Source of the DNA: Micromonospora fulviviridis
GTDB lineage: Bacteria > Actinomycetota > Actinomycetes > Mycobacteriales > Micromonosporaceae
Direction of reading: 5' to 3'
NCBI RefSeq assembly: GCF_014648395.1
Contig: NZ_BMRA01000003.1
Location: 544,032 to 608,031, forward strand
Length of the DNA: 64,000 nucleotides
The position numbers and the translations under genes were made by a program. The notes beneath the pieces were generated by a model. That model saw nothing but the letters and a program-made list of their open reading frames with translations. It was not told the DNA's origin and did not search any database. Of the stretch, positions 52,129 to 61,159 are shown in pieces; positions within the stretch are counted from its first letter, which is position 1, and each line of letters begins with the position of its first letter.

Positions 52129-52311
52129 GGGCTGCGAGTTCTGGGCCGTCAATCAGACTGGGTCGGGCATCTGCTTGGGATTGAAGTCAAGATTCACAAC
52201 CGCGACGGCGGACGGCTCCATGACTTCGCCAAGCTCTGCGTTCTCACCGGGCACGTTGCCGAGGCGATCGCCTACGACAAGCGCTTGCGCTTGCGAGCGA
52301 CCCTGGGTTAG
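52129..52311 (+). pseudogene. C-terminal relic of a third cassette gene
   Basis: The frame reads GHLLGIEVKIHNRDGGRLHD then FAKLCVLTGHVAEAIAYDKR and LRLRATLG before TAG. This is good protein sequence, but an in-frame TGA at 52126 precedes it and no start codon follows. A different frame is open from ATG 51971 into the same stretch, so a frameshifted or truncated gene is likely. Family unknown. Confidence 0.4.
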
Positions 52312-52770
52312 CGCCGAGGCAGGCTGTAACTGGGGCTTGTGGGGGTAAGACAGGCTGAGGTGGCCCCGGAAGTTATGGTCACTCAGTACTGGTCAAACGA
52401 CGGATCCGCGTTGGGTGAACTGCCATCGGCGGCGGCCTCGGCCGGGTCCAGTCGTCCCTCGGAAGGTCCGCCAAGCGGCCACCCTTCTACTGTCGACACA
52501 TGCCCATCATGGCGGTTGACATCAACGGCTGACATCAACCGTTGTGGCCTACCCCGGGCCTGCTGGCACGCTCCGTGGGCCGAGCGCGGCCCTGGCTGCG
52601 GTCCGCGGACGTTACGACTTCTGCCAAAAGCGCCTTCCCAGCGAGGCTCAAGCGAAGCCGCAGGTCGCTCTTGACGCCGTGCTGGGCGGGCCTCGCCCCG
52701 CCGTCCCGGCGAACATCGCTTTTGAGCAGGCAGGTCGACGTGCGACCGACGAGGTAGGAGGATGCACCGC
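52312..52770. other. Intergenic region before the Mrr-like gene
   Basis: No convincing gene was seen in about 450 bases. The last bases hold TAGGAGG, the ribosome-binding site of the Mrr-like gene. Confidence 0.5.
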
Positions 52771-53841
52771 ATGGCGAATGCGTGGGTGATTCGGTCTGGT
52801 CGGCATGGTGAGCGTGACCAGTGGGCTCTGGTCAACGGATACTCAGGCGGCGGATGGCGCGAGGTCCCCGACCTAAGCCCCTGCGCGAGCCGTGAGGACG
52901 TTGCGAAGGTCGTTGAGGCAACCTGGCCGGGCGCGTCCGTGGGCAAGCGGCACAACTTCACCGGGCAGCTGTGGGCCCTGCGGTCCCGCATCCGTCCCAA
53001 GGACCTCCTAGTCATGCCGCTGAAAACGACGAAGCAGATCGCCTTCGGCCGAGTGACCGGCGGCTACCAGTATCGCGCCGACGAACCGGAGGCTGACCGC
53101 CGGCATGTCGTCACCGTCGATTGGCAACGCATCGACTTGCCGCGCGCCGCGGTCAAGCAGGACCTGTTGTTCACACTCGGCAGTGCCATGTCGATCTTCG
53201 CGCCGAGCAAGAACAACGCGGTCGCTCGGCTGGAGCACCTGCTTACGTACGGCACCGACCCCGGCAACGCCGCGCTGAGTGGCACCACGCCGAAGACCGC
53301 CGCAGCTAGCCAGGCCAGCGATACCGCCGCGCAGACGGACGTCGACGAGCCGGAGTTGGCAGCCGACATCGAGCAGGTCGCCCTCGATCAGATCACCGCC
53401 CGCATCGCAGAGGAGTTCGCTGGCCACGATCTGGCGACGCTCGTCACCGCGATCCTTACCGCCGAAGGCTTCCACTGCACACCGGCACCCCCCGGTCCGG
53501 ACGGCGGCATCGACATCACTGCCGGACGCGGCCCGCTTGGCCTCGACAGCCCCCGTCTGCTCGCCCAGGTCAAGTCAGGCTCGCAGATCGGGTCGCCCAT
53601 TGTCACTCAACTCCACGGCGTCATGACGACCCACGGCGCCGAGCAGGGCCTGCTCGTCGCATGGGGCGGACTGACGAAGCCCGCCCGAGACGCCCTGAAG
53701 AACCAGCACCTGCGGGTGCGGGTGTGGGAGGCAGGCGACGTGGTCGACGCAGTTCTGCGTACGTATGACCGGCTGCCCGAAGAGATCCGCGCCCAGGTGC
53801 CGCTGCGCAGAGTATGGATGCTCTCCGACGCTGGCTTCTGA
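52771..53841 (+). CDS. Mrr-like type IV restriction endonuclease with an EVE/PUA-like N-terminus
   Basis: The C-terminal half holds an Mrr_cat domain: ILTAEGFHCTPAPPGPDGGI with the GxD of GPDGGIDI, then RLLAQVKSGSQIGSPIVTQL with the Q-x-K motif and GLLVAWGGLTKPARDALKN. The N-terminal half (SRIRPKDLLVMPLKTTKQIA, FGRVTGGYQYRADE) resembles an EVE/PUA-type fold that reads modified bases, which would suit a nuclease against phages with altered DNA. ATG 52771 is chosen because AGGAGG directly abuts the earlier ATG at 52762. It appears to be monocistronic. Confidence 0.88.
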   Translation: MANAWVIRSGRHGERDQWALVNGYSGGGWREVPDLSPCASREDVAKVVEATWPGASVGKRHNFTGQLWALRSRIRPKDLLVMPLKTTKQIAFGRVTGGYQYRADEPEADRRHVVTVDWQRIDLPRAAVKQDLLFTLGSAMSIFAPSKNNAVARLEHLLTYGTDPGNAALSGTTPKTAAASQASDTAAQTDVDEPELAADIEQVALDQITARIAEEFAGHDLATLVTAILTAEGFHCTPAPPGPDGGIDITAGRGPLGLDSPRLLAQVKSGSQIGSPIVTQLHGVMTTHGAEQGLLVAWGGLTKPARDALKNQHLRVRVWEAGDVVDAVLRTYDRLPEEIRAQVPLRRVWMLSDAGF

Positions 53842-53962
53842 CCTGGACCGCCTGATCGGAAGCGCGGCTGCCGCCGCCCGATCTCGGTCGCCGCGATGGC
53901 AGACAGAACCACTTGGGTGCCGCCTGGTTCATCGCCGAGCTCTCGTGGCAGTGCGCGGCCCG

Positions 53963-54997
53963 TTAGCAGTGCTCCTTCTTCGCTTGTTCTGCGACGGCCC
54001 GCGCCTGCTTCAGCAGCTTCGCAACCTTGGTCTGGTAGCCGGATCCCTTCTTGCGCCAGGCTTCCGTCTTCAGCGAGACCTGATTGAGGAGGTCCTTGAC
54101 TTGGTTTGCGTCTGGCGCCTGCGGCGGTGTGTAGTCCGGTAGCACGCTGCCAGCCTGCTGATACCCAGTCAATGCGCGTCCGAGGTCAGCGGCGGCGTCT
54201 TTGAGGGAATCGATCTCGGCCGTCAGGCTCAACATGTCGCTGTCGATGGTGTAGGCGTCGCTCTCCACGGTGTAGGCGTCGCTGTCTGCGGTGTATGCGT
54301 CGCTGCAGGCAGCTGACTGGTCAGACTCCCTGTCCGCCTCCGCAGCGTTGGCTTGTGCGTCCGCGAGGTGGTCGCGAGCGGCGGACAAGTGGTTGTCGAA
54401 GTCCGAGAAGGAGGGCGGCGTGGCGAGCCCAGCTCGAACGTCCTTCATTCTCTTCATGACAGCGTCGGCTGCGGAGGCAATTCGCTGCTGACTCTCTTGC
54501 ACTGAGGTTGCGGCTGCGGCGCTCGCCGCAGCCGCCTCATTCGCTGAAGCGTTGGCCTGGGCGGATGCCTGTACGGCCTCCACGGCCTGGTTGTAGCTCT
54601 TGAGTGATCCCGGCTTCAGGGTGAGAGATGCGATTGCGCCGTCGTCCTGAGGTACCTGAAGACTCATGCTGGAGCCCGACACCGTGCCGGAGATGTTGCG
54701 GACAAGCCCGAACCCTTGCGGGAAGCTGAGAGTCAGGGCATTGCCGTCCAACGTGCCTGTGAAGGCGGCGTGCGACGGGGTCGTCGTAGTCGCGCCAGGA
54801 TGGGCCATGCTGATCTCATCCAGGGTTCCCGACAGCGAGTTCGCCTCGCGAGTGATCTGGACCATGATGGCGCTTGTTGCGTCGGATCCCACCCAGATAT
54901 GGGGGAACTCCTCGACCTGGCTGCTGAGTCGCGAGCAGGACGTCACAGCGAGTCCCGCCGTGAGTAACAAGCCCGCAATCAGTCGCCGGGCACGCAT
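53963..54997 (-). CDS. Coiled-coil lipoprotein with SDAYT repeats
   Basis: MRARRLIAGLLLTAGLAVTS followed by Cys is a lipoprotein signal with the lipobox ending in VTSC. A beta-rich domain comes next (AIMVQITREANSLSGTLDEI, GNALTLSFPQGFGLVRNISG), then a long Ala/Glu/Asp-rich coiled coil. In the coil the unit SDAYT occurs three times in a row (SDAYTADSDAYTVESDAYTI), about residue 240, which fits a heptad-like repeat. The end is basic and closes on Cys. ATG 54997 has a Gly-Ala-rich ribosome-binding site (GAAGG). Function unknown; it is probably attached outside the membrane. Confidence 0.82.
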   Translation of the reverse strand: MRARRLIAGLLLTAGLAVTSCSRLSSQVEEFPHIWVGSDATSAIMVQITREANSLSGTLDEISMAHPGATTTTPSHAAFTGTLDGNALTLSFPQGFGLVRNISGTVSGSSMSLQVPQDDGAIASLTLKPGSLKSYNQAVEAVQASAQANASANEAAAASAAAATSVQESQQRIASAADAVMKRMKDVRAGLATPPSFSDFDNHLSAARDHLADAQANAAEADRESDQSAACSDAYTADSDAYTVESDAYTIDSDMLSLTAEIDSLKDAAADLGRALTGYQQAGSVLPDYTPPQAPDANQVKDLLNQVSLKTEAWRKKGSGYQTKVAKLLKQARAVAEQAKKEHC

Positions 54998-55205
54998 GGG
55001 GCACCTTCGCACCGCTGCAACCTAGCGATCATGACGGGCGCTCGGTACCGCCCGTCCGGACTGTCTCCCCTGTAGCTACGTCTATGGCATCCCGCCTTGG
55101 CCGGGGACTAGCCACGGGCAGGCAGAGCAATGACCGAAGGGGGGAGGCCGCCTCGCGTCGAGCAAGGCACAGTCACACCTATTCGCCCAGAGGAGGGAAT
55201 GCGTC

Positions 55206-55583
55206 GTGGGAAGCGGTGGCCACTTCGCCTACACAGTAGGTCAGCGAGTCGACAGTGAATGGCGGGGCCGTAAAGTCCACTTCACGCCACTCATGCAGGA
55301 GGCCTTGCCCATCATGCGAGGTGCCCTGATTGTGGTTGCGCTCCGGCAGGAGACGATCACCTACAAGGCGCTGTCCATCGCCATCGACCAGCGGTATCAC
55401 TACCGGCAACTTGGCGACCCGCTGGACGTCCTATCGCAGGACTGCTTTCTGCACAACGAGCCATCGCTCGCCGCTCTGGTAACCCGCGGTGACACAAGTC
55501 AGCCGGGGGAGGCCTTCATTGGGGATGCGACGGCCGAGCAGGAGGCCTGCTACAAGTACTGGGCCGATCGAAGGCGATCGTAG
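55206..55583 (+). CDS. Hypothetical protein
   Basis: The 125-residue soluble protein reads VHFTPLMQEALPIMRGALIV, VALRQETITYKALSIAIDQR and DVLSQDCFLHNEPSLAALVT. GTG 55206 follows GAGGAGGG at about twelve bases. No family recognised. It lies between the coiled-coil lipoprotein gene and the phage relic, divergent from the former. Confidence 0.65.
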   Translation: MGSGGHFAYTVGQRVDSEWRGRKVHFTPLMQEALPIMRGALIVVALRQETITYKALSIAIDQRYHYRQLGDPLDVLSQDCFLHNEPSLAALVTRGDTSQPGEAFIGDATAEQEACYKYWADRRRS

Positions 55584-55668
55584 GTTCACGCAGCACGGGT
55601 GCGGGTCGGCTGCTTCGTGATGGAGGACCGAGCCCGGATTTGATCGTGAACTGAGCGGGCGCTCGCGT

Positions 55669-55930
55669 ATGCAACAGGGAGCCGCCGACCGTCCAGCCTG
55701 TCCGGCCGCAGCGCCGTTGCACATGTTCATAGCCGTGGTGGGGCTGATCGAGATCGCGGTAGTGCTGCTCTTCGTGGCGCGGGTGACCCGGCTGATCGTC
55801 GCCGACGAGATCACACGGCGACCCCGAGAAGCGATCGTCAGGCGCCTGCCCGGCGGCAGCCGCTCGCGTACCTGATGTTCTGCCGCTGGTGCCTGTCGGT
55901 GTGGATCGCCGCGCCAGCCGCCGCCTGTCG
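55669..55930 (+). pseudogene. DUF1360 phage-type gene, frameshifted
   Basis: One hydrophobic helix (FIAVVGLIEIAVVLLFVARV) followed by TRLIVADEITRRPREAIVRR is typical of DUF1360 proteins found in actinophages. The frame ends at TGA 55873-55875. The expected continuation, YLMFCRWCLSVWIAAPAAA with the usual CxxC, is found only in another frame. So the gene is broken by a frameshift. Confidence 0.6.
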
Positions 55931-55944
55931 TCGCGTCGGCGGCG

Positions 55945-56290
55945 AAGATGCGCTACGAGTCCAGCGGCAGCCTGGGGAAGGTCACCAAGCAGGAGTGGCA
56001 GGACGAGGCGTGGCGACACTACGAGCACTGCGGCGAGCTGGCGTACCTCGTCGACCTCATCGCGAAGGCGATGGGGCGGGCTCGGCTGTACATCACAAAG
56101 GTCGACGAGCGTCAACGAGACGTTTCTTGGCGGTCCCGGCCAGCAGGCCGAGCTGTTGCACGATGCCGGGATCCAGCTCGGTGTGCCCGGCGAGTGCTAC
56201 CTGATCGGCGAGCCGGAGCGCAACCCCGACGGCAACGCGATCGACCGGGAGCGCTGGTTCATCGCGTCGACCGAGGAGCTTCAAGACGGT
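55945..56290 (+). pseudogene. Phage portal protein relic
   Basis: The sequence MRYESSGSLGKVTKQEWQDE and HCGELAYLVDLIAKAMGRAR is the N-terminal part of a siphophage portal protein. About 56105 the frame shifts to ETFLGGPGQQAELLHDAGIQ and LGVPGECYLIGEPERNPDGN, continuing the same protein. It then stops near 56290 without the rest (portal proteins are usually 400 residues or more). Together with DUF1360 it marks a decayed prophage. Confidence 0.65.
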
Positions 56291-56620
56291 GCAAGAGCGT
56301 CGAGAACCTGTTGGCGGAAGAGTCGCGGCCATCGGAGTTCGCCGAATTCCCAGTCTTGCCGGACCGTCATTGCGACGGGCACCATGAGGCCCGGTGCAGC
56401 CATCGCTGGATGCGGCTGCGGTTGGCTCGGTGAGCTAGCTGACGGATGCCCGGCGAGAGCGGTTCGGGAGCTGCGGGACGCGGGGCTTGATGCCCGGCGG
56501 CGGGCTGATCAATCGGGCCGCGGGATGGAAAAGGCGGCCGGTTCGACGGACGGGGGATGTCGTACCTGTGCGGTTACATGGGATTCCCTTCCTTCTTCGA
56601 CGTGGAGTGAAGAACCCCGG

Positions 56621-56973
56621 ATGAACGTGACTCGCGTCAAGCGACGCCTGTTTGGTCAGTGGCATGTCCAGGGCCAGAACCCTCCGATTGCGGCTGAGTA
56701 CGGCTTCGGTGGCTCGGCCGCGAACGTGGTCCTCGATGATGTGCACCAGTTGCGGGTCCTGGACAGGGCGGTGACTGCTCGTCAGCGCTTGGACGCCGTG
56801 TACGGGTGGTTTTTTTTTCAAGGTGCAGGTGAACGGTCGCCGTTTGGCGAGAGCCTACGGCGATCAGGATGCCCTGAAGATGATTGACGAGGTGTGCTGA
56901 GGTCGCGGAACGGCTTCTGCTGGCGACGTCCGAGATTCGCGAGGGCATGGTCGACCGCGGTTACGACGACTGA
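56621..56973 (+). pseudogene. Frameshifted hypothetical gene with a nine-T run
   Basis: ATG 56621 opens VKRRLFGQWHVQGQNPPIAA and GFGGSAANVVLDDVHQLRVL. At 56810-56818 a run of nine T shifts the frame; the sensible continuation (KVQVNGRRLARAYGDQDALK) is in another frame. A second shift near 56899 leads to VAERLLLATSEIREGMVDRG before TGA 56971. Restoring both frames would give one protein of about 115 residues. It could also be programmed slippage or sequencing error. Confidence 0.5.
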
Positions 56974-56997
56974 CAAGGGCTGCGGCAGGGGATTAGG

Positions 56998-57011
56998 GTC
57001 GGTTAACCGAC
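56998..57011. promoter_or_regulatory. Perfect palindrome at the ribosome-binding site of the McrBC operon
   Basis: GTCGGTTAACCGAC is a perfect 14-bp palindrome ending at the first base of the CAGGAGG ribosome-binding site of the gene at 57021. Its place suits an operator, or a leader hairpin that masks the ribosome-binding site. Confidence 0.6.
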
Positions 57012-57020
57012 AGGAGGTCC

Positions 57021-58856
57021 GTGCTGTTGAAGGAGCCGAGCACCACTAGGCAGACGGATGTCCTCGCGCCGCCCTCGGGCGTGCGCCGCATCGACACGGA
57101 GCCCGATGCTCGCGACCTCGCTCACCGCGTGCTGACTCCGGGGCGGCGACAGTGGCCGGTCGTGGTGCTGACGATTCCGGCGGGGCAGGAGGAACCGTTC
57201 GGAGATCCGCACGAGGTCAAAGACGCGGTCGGGGACTTGGCTGAGGTAGTGCTGATGCCCACGAGCGACGTCTCCTGGGCGTTCTCACGGGAGATGCCGC
57301 CGGGGACGCAGGTGTACGGAGGTGCGGGGCGCGTTTATCCGCTCGATCACGGCTGGGTTGCCAACCTTGCCCTGAGCAGGTTGCGGTTTGCCTACTCGCT
57401 TCAGGACCGGCGACGCGTCACGGACCAGCTGATACACGACGCGTTGGAGGCGGCGCTGGCAGCCGGCCTCCTTGAGCCACGTACGAACCCGCGTCTGCAG
57501 CAGCGGTCAGGGACGGTGCAGGGCGTGATTGGATCCCGGGCGCTGGTTAGGCTGGACGACTCGTCGGTGGCAACGGTGTGGGAGGAGCTGACGGTACCCG
57601 GCGTCGCGTTGGAGCGGCTGCTCGTTCGGGGGCAGCGCGCTACGGGCGTCTACGATCCTGTGTCCCGGCGATTGGATCTGCGCGAGGCGCTGCTGTTCAC
57701 CAACCCATCGACCGCGTCGGCTGCGGTCGCGGAGACCTACGGGATTGGTGACGTGGTCCTGGCGGACGTGGCTGCGGTAAGCGATGACGCCGTGAGCCTG
57801 CGGCTGCTGCCCGGTGTTGTGGTGGACGTCGGAAGGGATGCGGTAACCTCCAACGCCAACGACACCTTGCGCGGCCTGTTCACCCCGGGGGAGATCGTCG
57901 CCTGCCGAGTCGCCGACAACGACCCTCTGCGCTTGCGCCTGGATGACGTCGACGATGAGGAGGCACCGGCAACCGCGCCGAGCCTGCTTCCCGGTGGCCC
58001 TCCATGGCTGTGCCTGCCCGAGCCTGAACCGCAGCCGCCCGCCATCCCTGCCGCCCGTCCGACGAGCCCGGCTCCCAGCCCATCTCCGGTGCCGGACCCG
58101 CCCCTGCGCAGGCCGACACCTCTGGATATGGGCCCCCGTGGTCGGGTCCCGGTGCCGAGACCCGTGGCGGCGCCGTCGATGGATGGCGCTCCCGGCGGAA
58201 TGGACGGGCCACAGGTCATCCGGCTGCACAACGAGTTGGCGGCAGAGCGGGCGACCCGGGAGGCGCTTGCCAGAGACCTTGCCGGCCTACGAGGTCGGGC
58301 CGCGGACCTAGAGAACGAGCTGGCTCACGCTAACCGTGTTGTCGAGCAGTTGCAGACCCGCTACCGGAGCGCAGACCTCGCTCGCCAGCGGGCGACCAAG
58401 CAGCTCAGGAGCGCCCAGAGCCGTAACGAGAATGCACTGGGCATGGACGGGCGGGCGTTCCTCGACGCCGAGGACCAGTTCCGGTTCGAGGTGTGCTGCG
58501 AGTGGGTGCGGCGGATCTCCCCTGCTGAGAAAGCCAGCAAGCCACTCGCCGACTATCTGCTCGGTCCAGGTTTCCTCGAGTCCGTCGAACAGTTGGCGGG
58601 CATCAGCCGGGCCAAGATCGTAGCCGTGGTGGTCGAAGTGCTCACCGACCAGGTCCATCATCTGGCGGGCCGCGGTGTGCACCAGCTACGAGCCGGCGGC
58701 GCCGGCGGTCCGTATGTGCGTCGTGCTGACGGCGCAACCTGCTGGCGGGTGGCGCTGCAACAGGATGCGCCGGCGGCACGTCGTCTGCACTACTGGCGCG
58801 CCCCCGACGGGTACGAGCTGTCCAGGGTGGCCGTCCACGACGACTACCGCCCATGA
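57021..58856 (+). CDS. S1/OB-like and coiled-coil protein of the McrBC-PLD operon
   Basis: The 611-residue protein has an N-terminal alpha/beta part (about 40-110). Two S1/OB-like segments follow: about 162-215 (SGTVQGVIGSRALVRLDDSS) and 242-310 (IGDVVLADVAAVSDDAVSLR to PGEIVACRVADNDPLRLRLD). Next come a Pro-rich linker (315-395), a coiled coil (398-470, LHNELAAERATREALARDLA) and a C-terminal domain (475-611). S1-like folds bind RNA or single-stranded DNA, so this is a likely target-recognition or scaffold subunit. GTG 57021 has CAGGAGG closely upstream. The stop overlaps the frame opening the McrB gene. Confidence 0.82.
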   Translation: MLLKEPSTTRQTDVLAPPSGVRRIDTEPDARDLAHRVLTPGRRQWPVVVLTIPAGQEEPFGDPHEVKDAVGDLAEVVLMPTSDVSWAFSREMPPGTQVYGGAGRVYPLDHGWVANLALSRLRFAYSLQDRRRVTDQLIHDALEAALAAGLLEPRTNPRLQQRSGTVQGVIGSRALVRLDDSSVATVWEELTVPGVALERLLVRGQRATGVYDPVSRRLDLREALLFTNPSTASAAVAETYGIGDVVLADVAAVSDDAVSLRLLPGVVVDVGRDAVTSNANDTLRGLFTPGEIVACRVADNDPLRLRLDDVDDEEAPATAPSLLPGGPPWLCLPEPEPQPPAIPAARPTSPAPSPSPVPDPPLRRPTPLDMGPRGRVPVPRPVAAPSMDGAPGGMDGPQVIRLHNELAAERATREALARDLAGLRGRAADLENELAHANRVVEQLQTRYRSADLARQRATKQLRSAQSRNENALGMDGRAFLDAEDQFRFEVCCEWVRRISPAEKASKPLADYLLGPGFLESVEQLAGISRAKIVAVVVEVLTDQVHHLAGRGVHQLRAGGAGGPYVRRADGATCWRVALQQDAPAARRLHYWRAPDGYELSRVAVHDDYRP

Positions 58857-58930
58857 ACGTACCTTCCCCCACGCCCACGGTGGCGACGACCAGCTGCGCG
58901 GTCGGCCACCTGGAACTGACAAGGAGTGCC

Positions 58931-61159
58931 GTGAACGAGGATGCTGTTTACGCCGCCGCACGCAGGGTGATCGACGCTGGCCTAGCCGGGAACGGATCGG
59001 CCTTCACCCCTAATCGAGCTGTATGGACAGCCGAGGCTGCTGACCAGCTGTATGCCAGGTTTGTTCAGCAGCCGGACGCCGGAAGAGGCAGCTTCGTCAC
59101 GAAGCTGCAGGGGCAGCTTGCGGCCGCGTCGCCCACGGCGGTGCAGCTTATGGGCGAGCTGATCTACCTGCACCTGCTGCTGCCACGGGACATCGGCGGC
59201 ACGGCGAAACGCGCCGTGATCAACGGGGCGCTGTCATTGCTGCCCGAGCCGGTCGAGATCCCCACGGACCTCGACACGGTTCTCGATGCCGGCGTAGTAC
59301 GGGCCGGCGCCGCCTACATGACGCAGCGGGACCGGCAAATCGCGTGGCTCGTGCGGCTCGTGCAGGCCTGGAAGCGCCTGCCGCCCGACCGCCAGCAGGC
59401 GGCCCTGCGTGACCCATGGGCCTTCAAGGACGTCCTCGACAGCATCCCGATCAACGGTGCCTACAGCCAACGCAACATCCTGCTGAACCTCGCGTTTCCC
59501 GGTACCTTCCCGCCGGTCGCTTCCCGGCGGCACAAGAAGCTGATCGTGGACGCGTTCGCTGACGAGCTACCCCACCCGAGCGGTGACATCGATCGGGACC
59601 TGGCGGAACTGCGGACGATGCTGTCGGAAAAGTCTGGGATACCAGTTCATTTCTATCAGCCACCCTGGGTCGACCGGTGGCGGCAGCAGGCCGCGCCGGC
59701 TGGCGACGGCAAGGGACCGCGCGGCTGGCTGGTGCGCGGCGCGAAGGTGCACGGACACAACCTGATCGGCCAATGGCTCACCGAAGGCTTCTGCTCCATC
59801 GCCTACCCCGGGCTGCCCGAACTGAAGCCAGGCCTGTCGAAGGCGGAGCTGGACCAGCAGCTACGGGACTCCTTGCCAGAATTCTCGCCGTCCCAGCGCG
59901 GTCTCCACGTGGGGGTGCTCGACCGGTTCCTCAATCGGATGAGCGAGGGCGACATCATCGCCACCGTCGACGGACCCAAGGTGTATGTCGGCACCATCAC
60001 CGGCCCCGCCACCTGGGTGAACACCCGTGACGACCTGTCGAACCGGCGGCGGAAGGTTGCCTGGGCAAATCCCGATGCACCATTCACTCGAAACGAGCTG
60101 TCCGCCGAGGCACGGAACAAGCTGTCCGGTCAGCTGACTGTGACGGACCTCGGAGCCCATGTCGCCGAGTTCGCGGCCATTGTGGGACTGGACGGCCACT
60201 CGGGGGAGGAGGATGCCGACGATCAGCTCGACGTAGCCGAGGTGGAGTTGCCCGAGCCGACCGCCGAACTGGCCGACGAACTGCTCATCGACCGTCCGTG
60301 GCTCAGCGAGACAGTTGACCTGTTGCGGGAGAAGAAGCAGATCGTGCTGTACGGCCCGCCCGGCACCGGCAAGACCTACCTCGCCCAGGCGCTGGCCCAG
60401 TTCCTCACCGGGCAGGCCGACAACGCCTACCGGCTGGTCCAGTTCCACCCGTCCTACTCGTACGAGGACTTCTTCGAAGGCTTCCGTCCCAGGGCCACCG
60501 CCGACGGCGGGGTCGGCTTCGCACTCGAGCCAGGGCCCTTCAAACAACTGGTGTCCGACGCGAAGGACGACCCGTCCCAGGCTTACATTTTGATCATCGA
60601 CGAGATCAACCGGGCGAACCTCGCCAAGGTCTTCGGGGAGCTGTACTTCCTGCTCGAATACCGCAACCGCAGCATCCAACTGCAGTACTCACCCACCGAA
60701 GACTTCGAACTCCCACCGAACGTCTACCTAATAGGCACCATGAACACCGCCGACCGATCCATCGCACTCGTCGACGCCGCCATGCGCCGCCGGTTCTACT
60801 TCCAGCCGCTGTTCCCCGGCGAGACACCCCTTGACGGACTGCTCCGCGAGTGGCTGAAAAAGCACAACCTCCCCGCCGACCGCGCGGACCTACTCGACGA
60901 ACTCAACCGCGTCATCGGCGACCGAGATGCCGCCGTCGGCCCGTCCTACCTGATGACAACCCAGGCCGCCACCGAGAAGGGGCTGGCAAGGATCTGGAAG
61001 AACGCCATCATGCCCCTGCTCGAGGAACGCCACCTCGGCGACGGCACCGACATCAACCTCCGCTACGGCCTCGACGCACTCCGCAAACAACTCAAGCAGG
61101 CCGCCGCCCCTACCGCAGTGCCGGCACCCCGTGAGTACGCAGGAGAACCGGCGCAGTGA
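58931..61159 (+). CDS. McrB-type GTPase with N-terminal EVE/PUA-like domain
   Basis: The AAA+ domain has Walker A GPPGTGKT, Walker B IIDEINRANLAKVFGELYFL with the McrB signature, the sensor motif GTMNTADRS, and the arginine finger DAAMRRRF (about 475-620 of 742). These are the hallmarks of the GTP-specific McrB branch. Upstream, about residues 270-365 (GWLVRGAKVHGHNLIGQWLT to ATVDGPKVYVGTITGPATWV) resemble an EVE-type reader of modified bases. GTG 58931 follows AAGGAG; ATG 58853, overlapping the previous stop as ATGA, gives 26 more residues. McrC is coupled downstream by GTGA. Confidence 0.9.
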   Translation: MNEDAVYAAARRVIDAGLAGNGSAFTPNRAVWTAEAADQLYARFVQQPDAGRGSFVTKLQGQLAAASPTAVQLMGELIYLHLLLPRDIGGTAKRAVINGALSLLPEPVEIPTDLDTVLDAGVVRAGAAYMTQRDRQIAWLVRLVQAWKRLPPDRQQAALRDPWAFKDVLDSIPINGAYSQRNILLNLAFPGTFPPVASRRHKKLIVDAFADELPHPSGDIDRDLAELRTMLSEKSGIPVHFYQPPWVDRWRQQAAPAGDGKGPRGWLVRGAKVHGHNLIGQWLTEGFCSIAYPGLPELKPGLSKAELDQQLRDSLPEFSPSQRGLHVGVLDRFLNRMSEGDIIATVDGPKVYVGTITGPATWVNTRDDLSNRRRKVAWANPDAPFTRNELSAEARNKLSGQLTVTDLGAHVAEFAAIVGLDGHSGEEDADDQLDVAEVELPEPTAELADELLIDRPWLSETVDLLREKKQIVLYGPPGTGKTYLAQALAQFLTGQADNAYRLVQFHPSYSYEDFFEGFRPRATADGGVGFALEPGPFKQLVSDAKDDPSQAYILIIDEINRANLAKVFGELYFLLEYRNRSIQLQYSPTEDFELPPNVYLIGTMNTADRSIALVDAAMRRRFYFQPLFPGETPLDGLLREWLKKHNLPADRADLLDELNRVIGDRDAAVGPSYLMTTQAATEKGLARIWKNAIMPLLEERHLGDGTDINLRYGLDALRKQLKQAAAPTAVPAPREYAGEPAQ

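Noticed and set aside
55034..55055. Hairpin ACGGGCG-loop-CGCCCGT
   Set aside because: No gene ends here and no T-run follows; it lies upstream of a minus-strand gene, so it is not a terminator.
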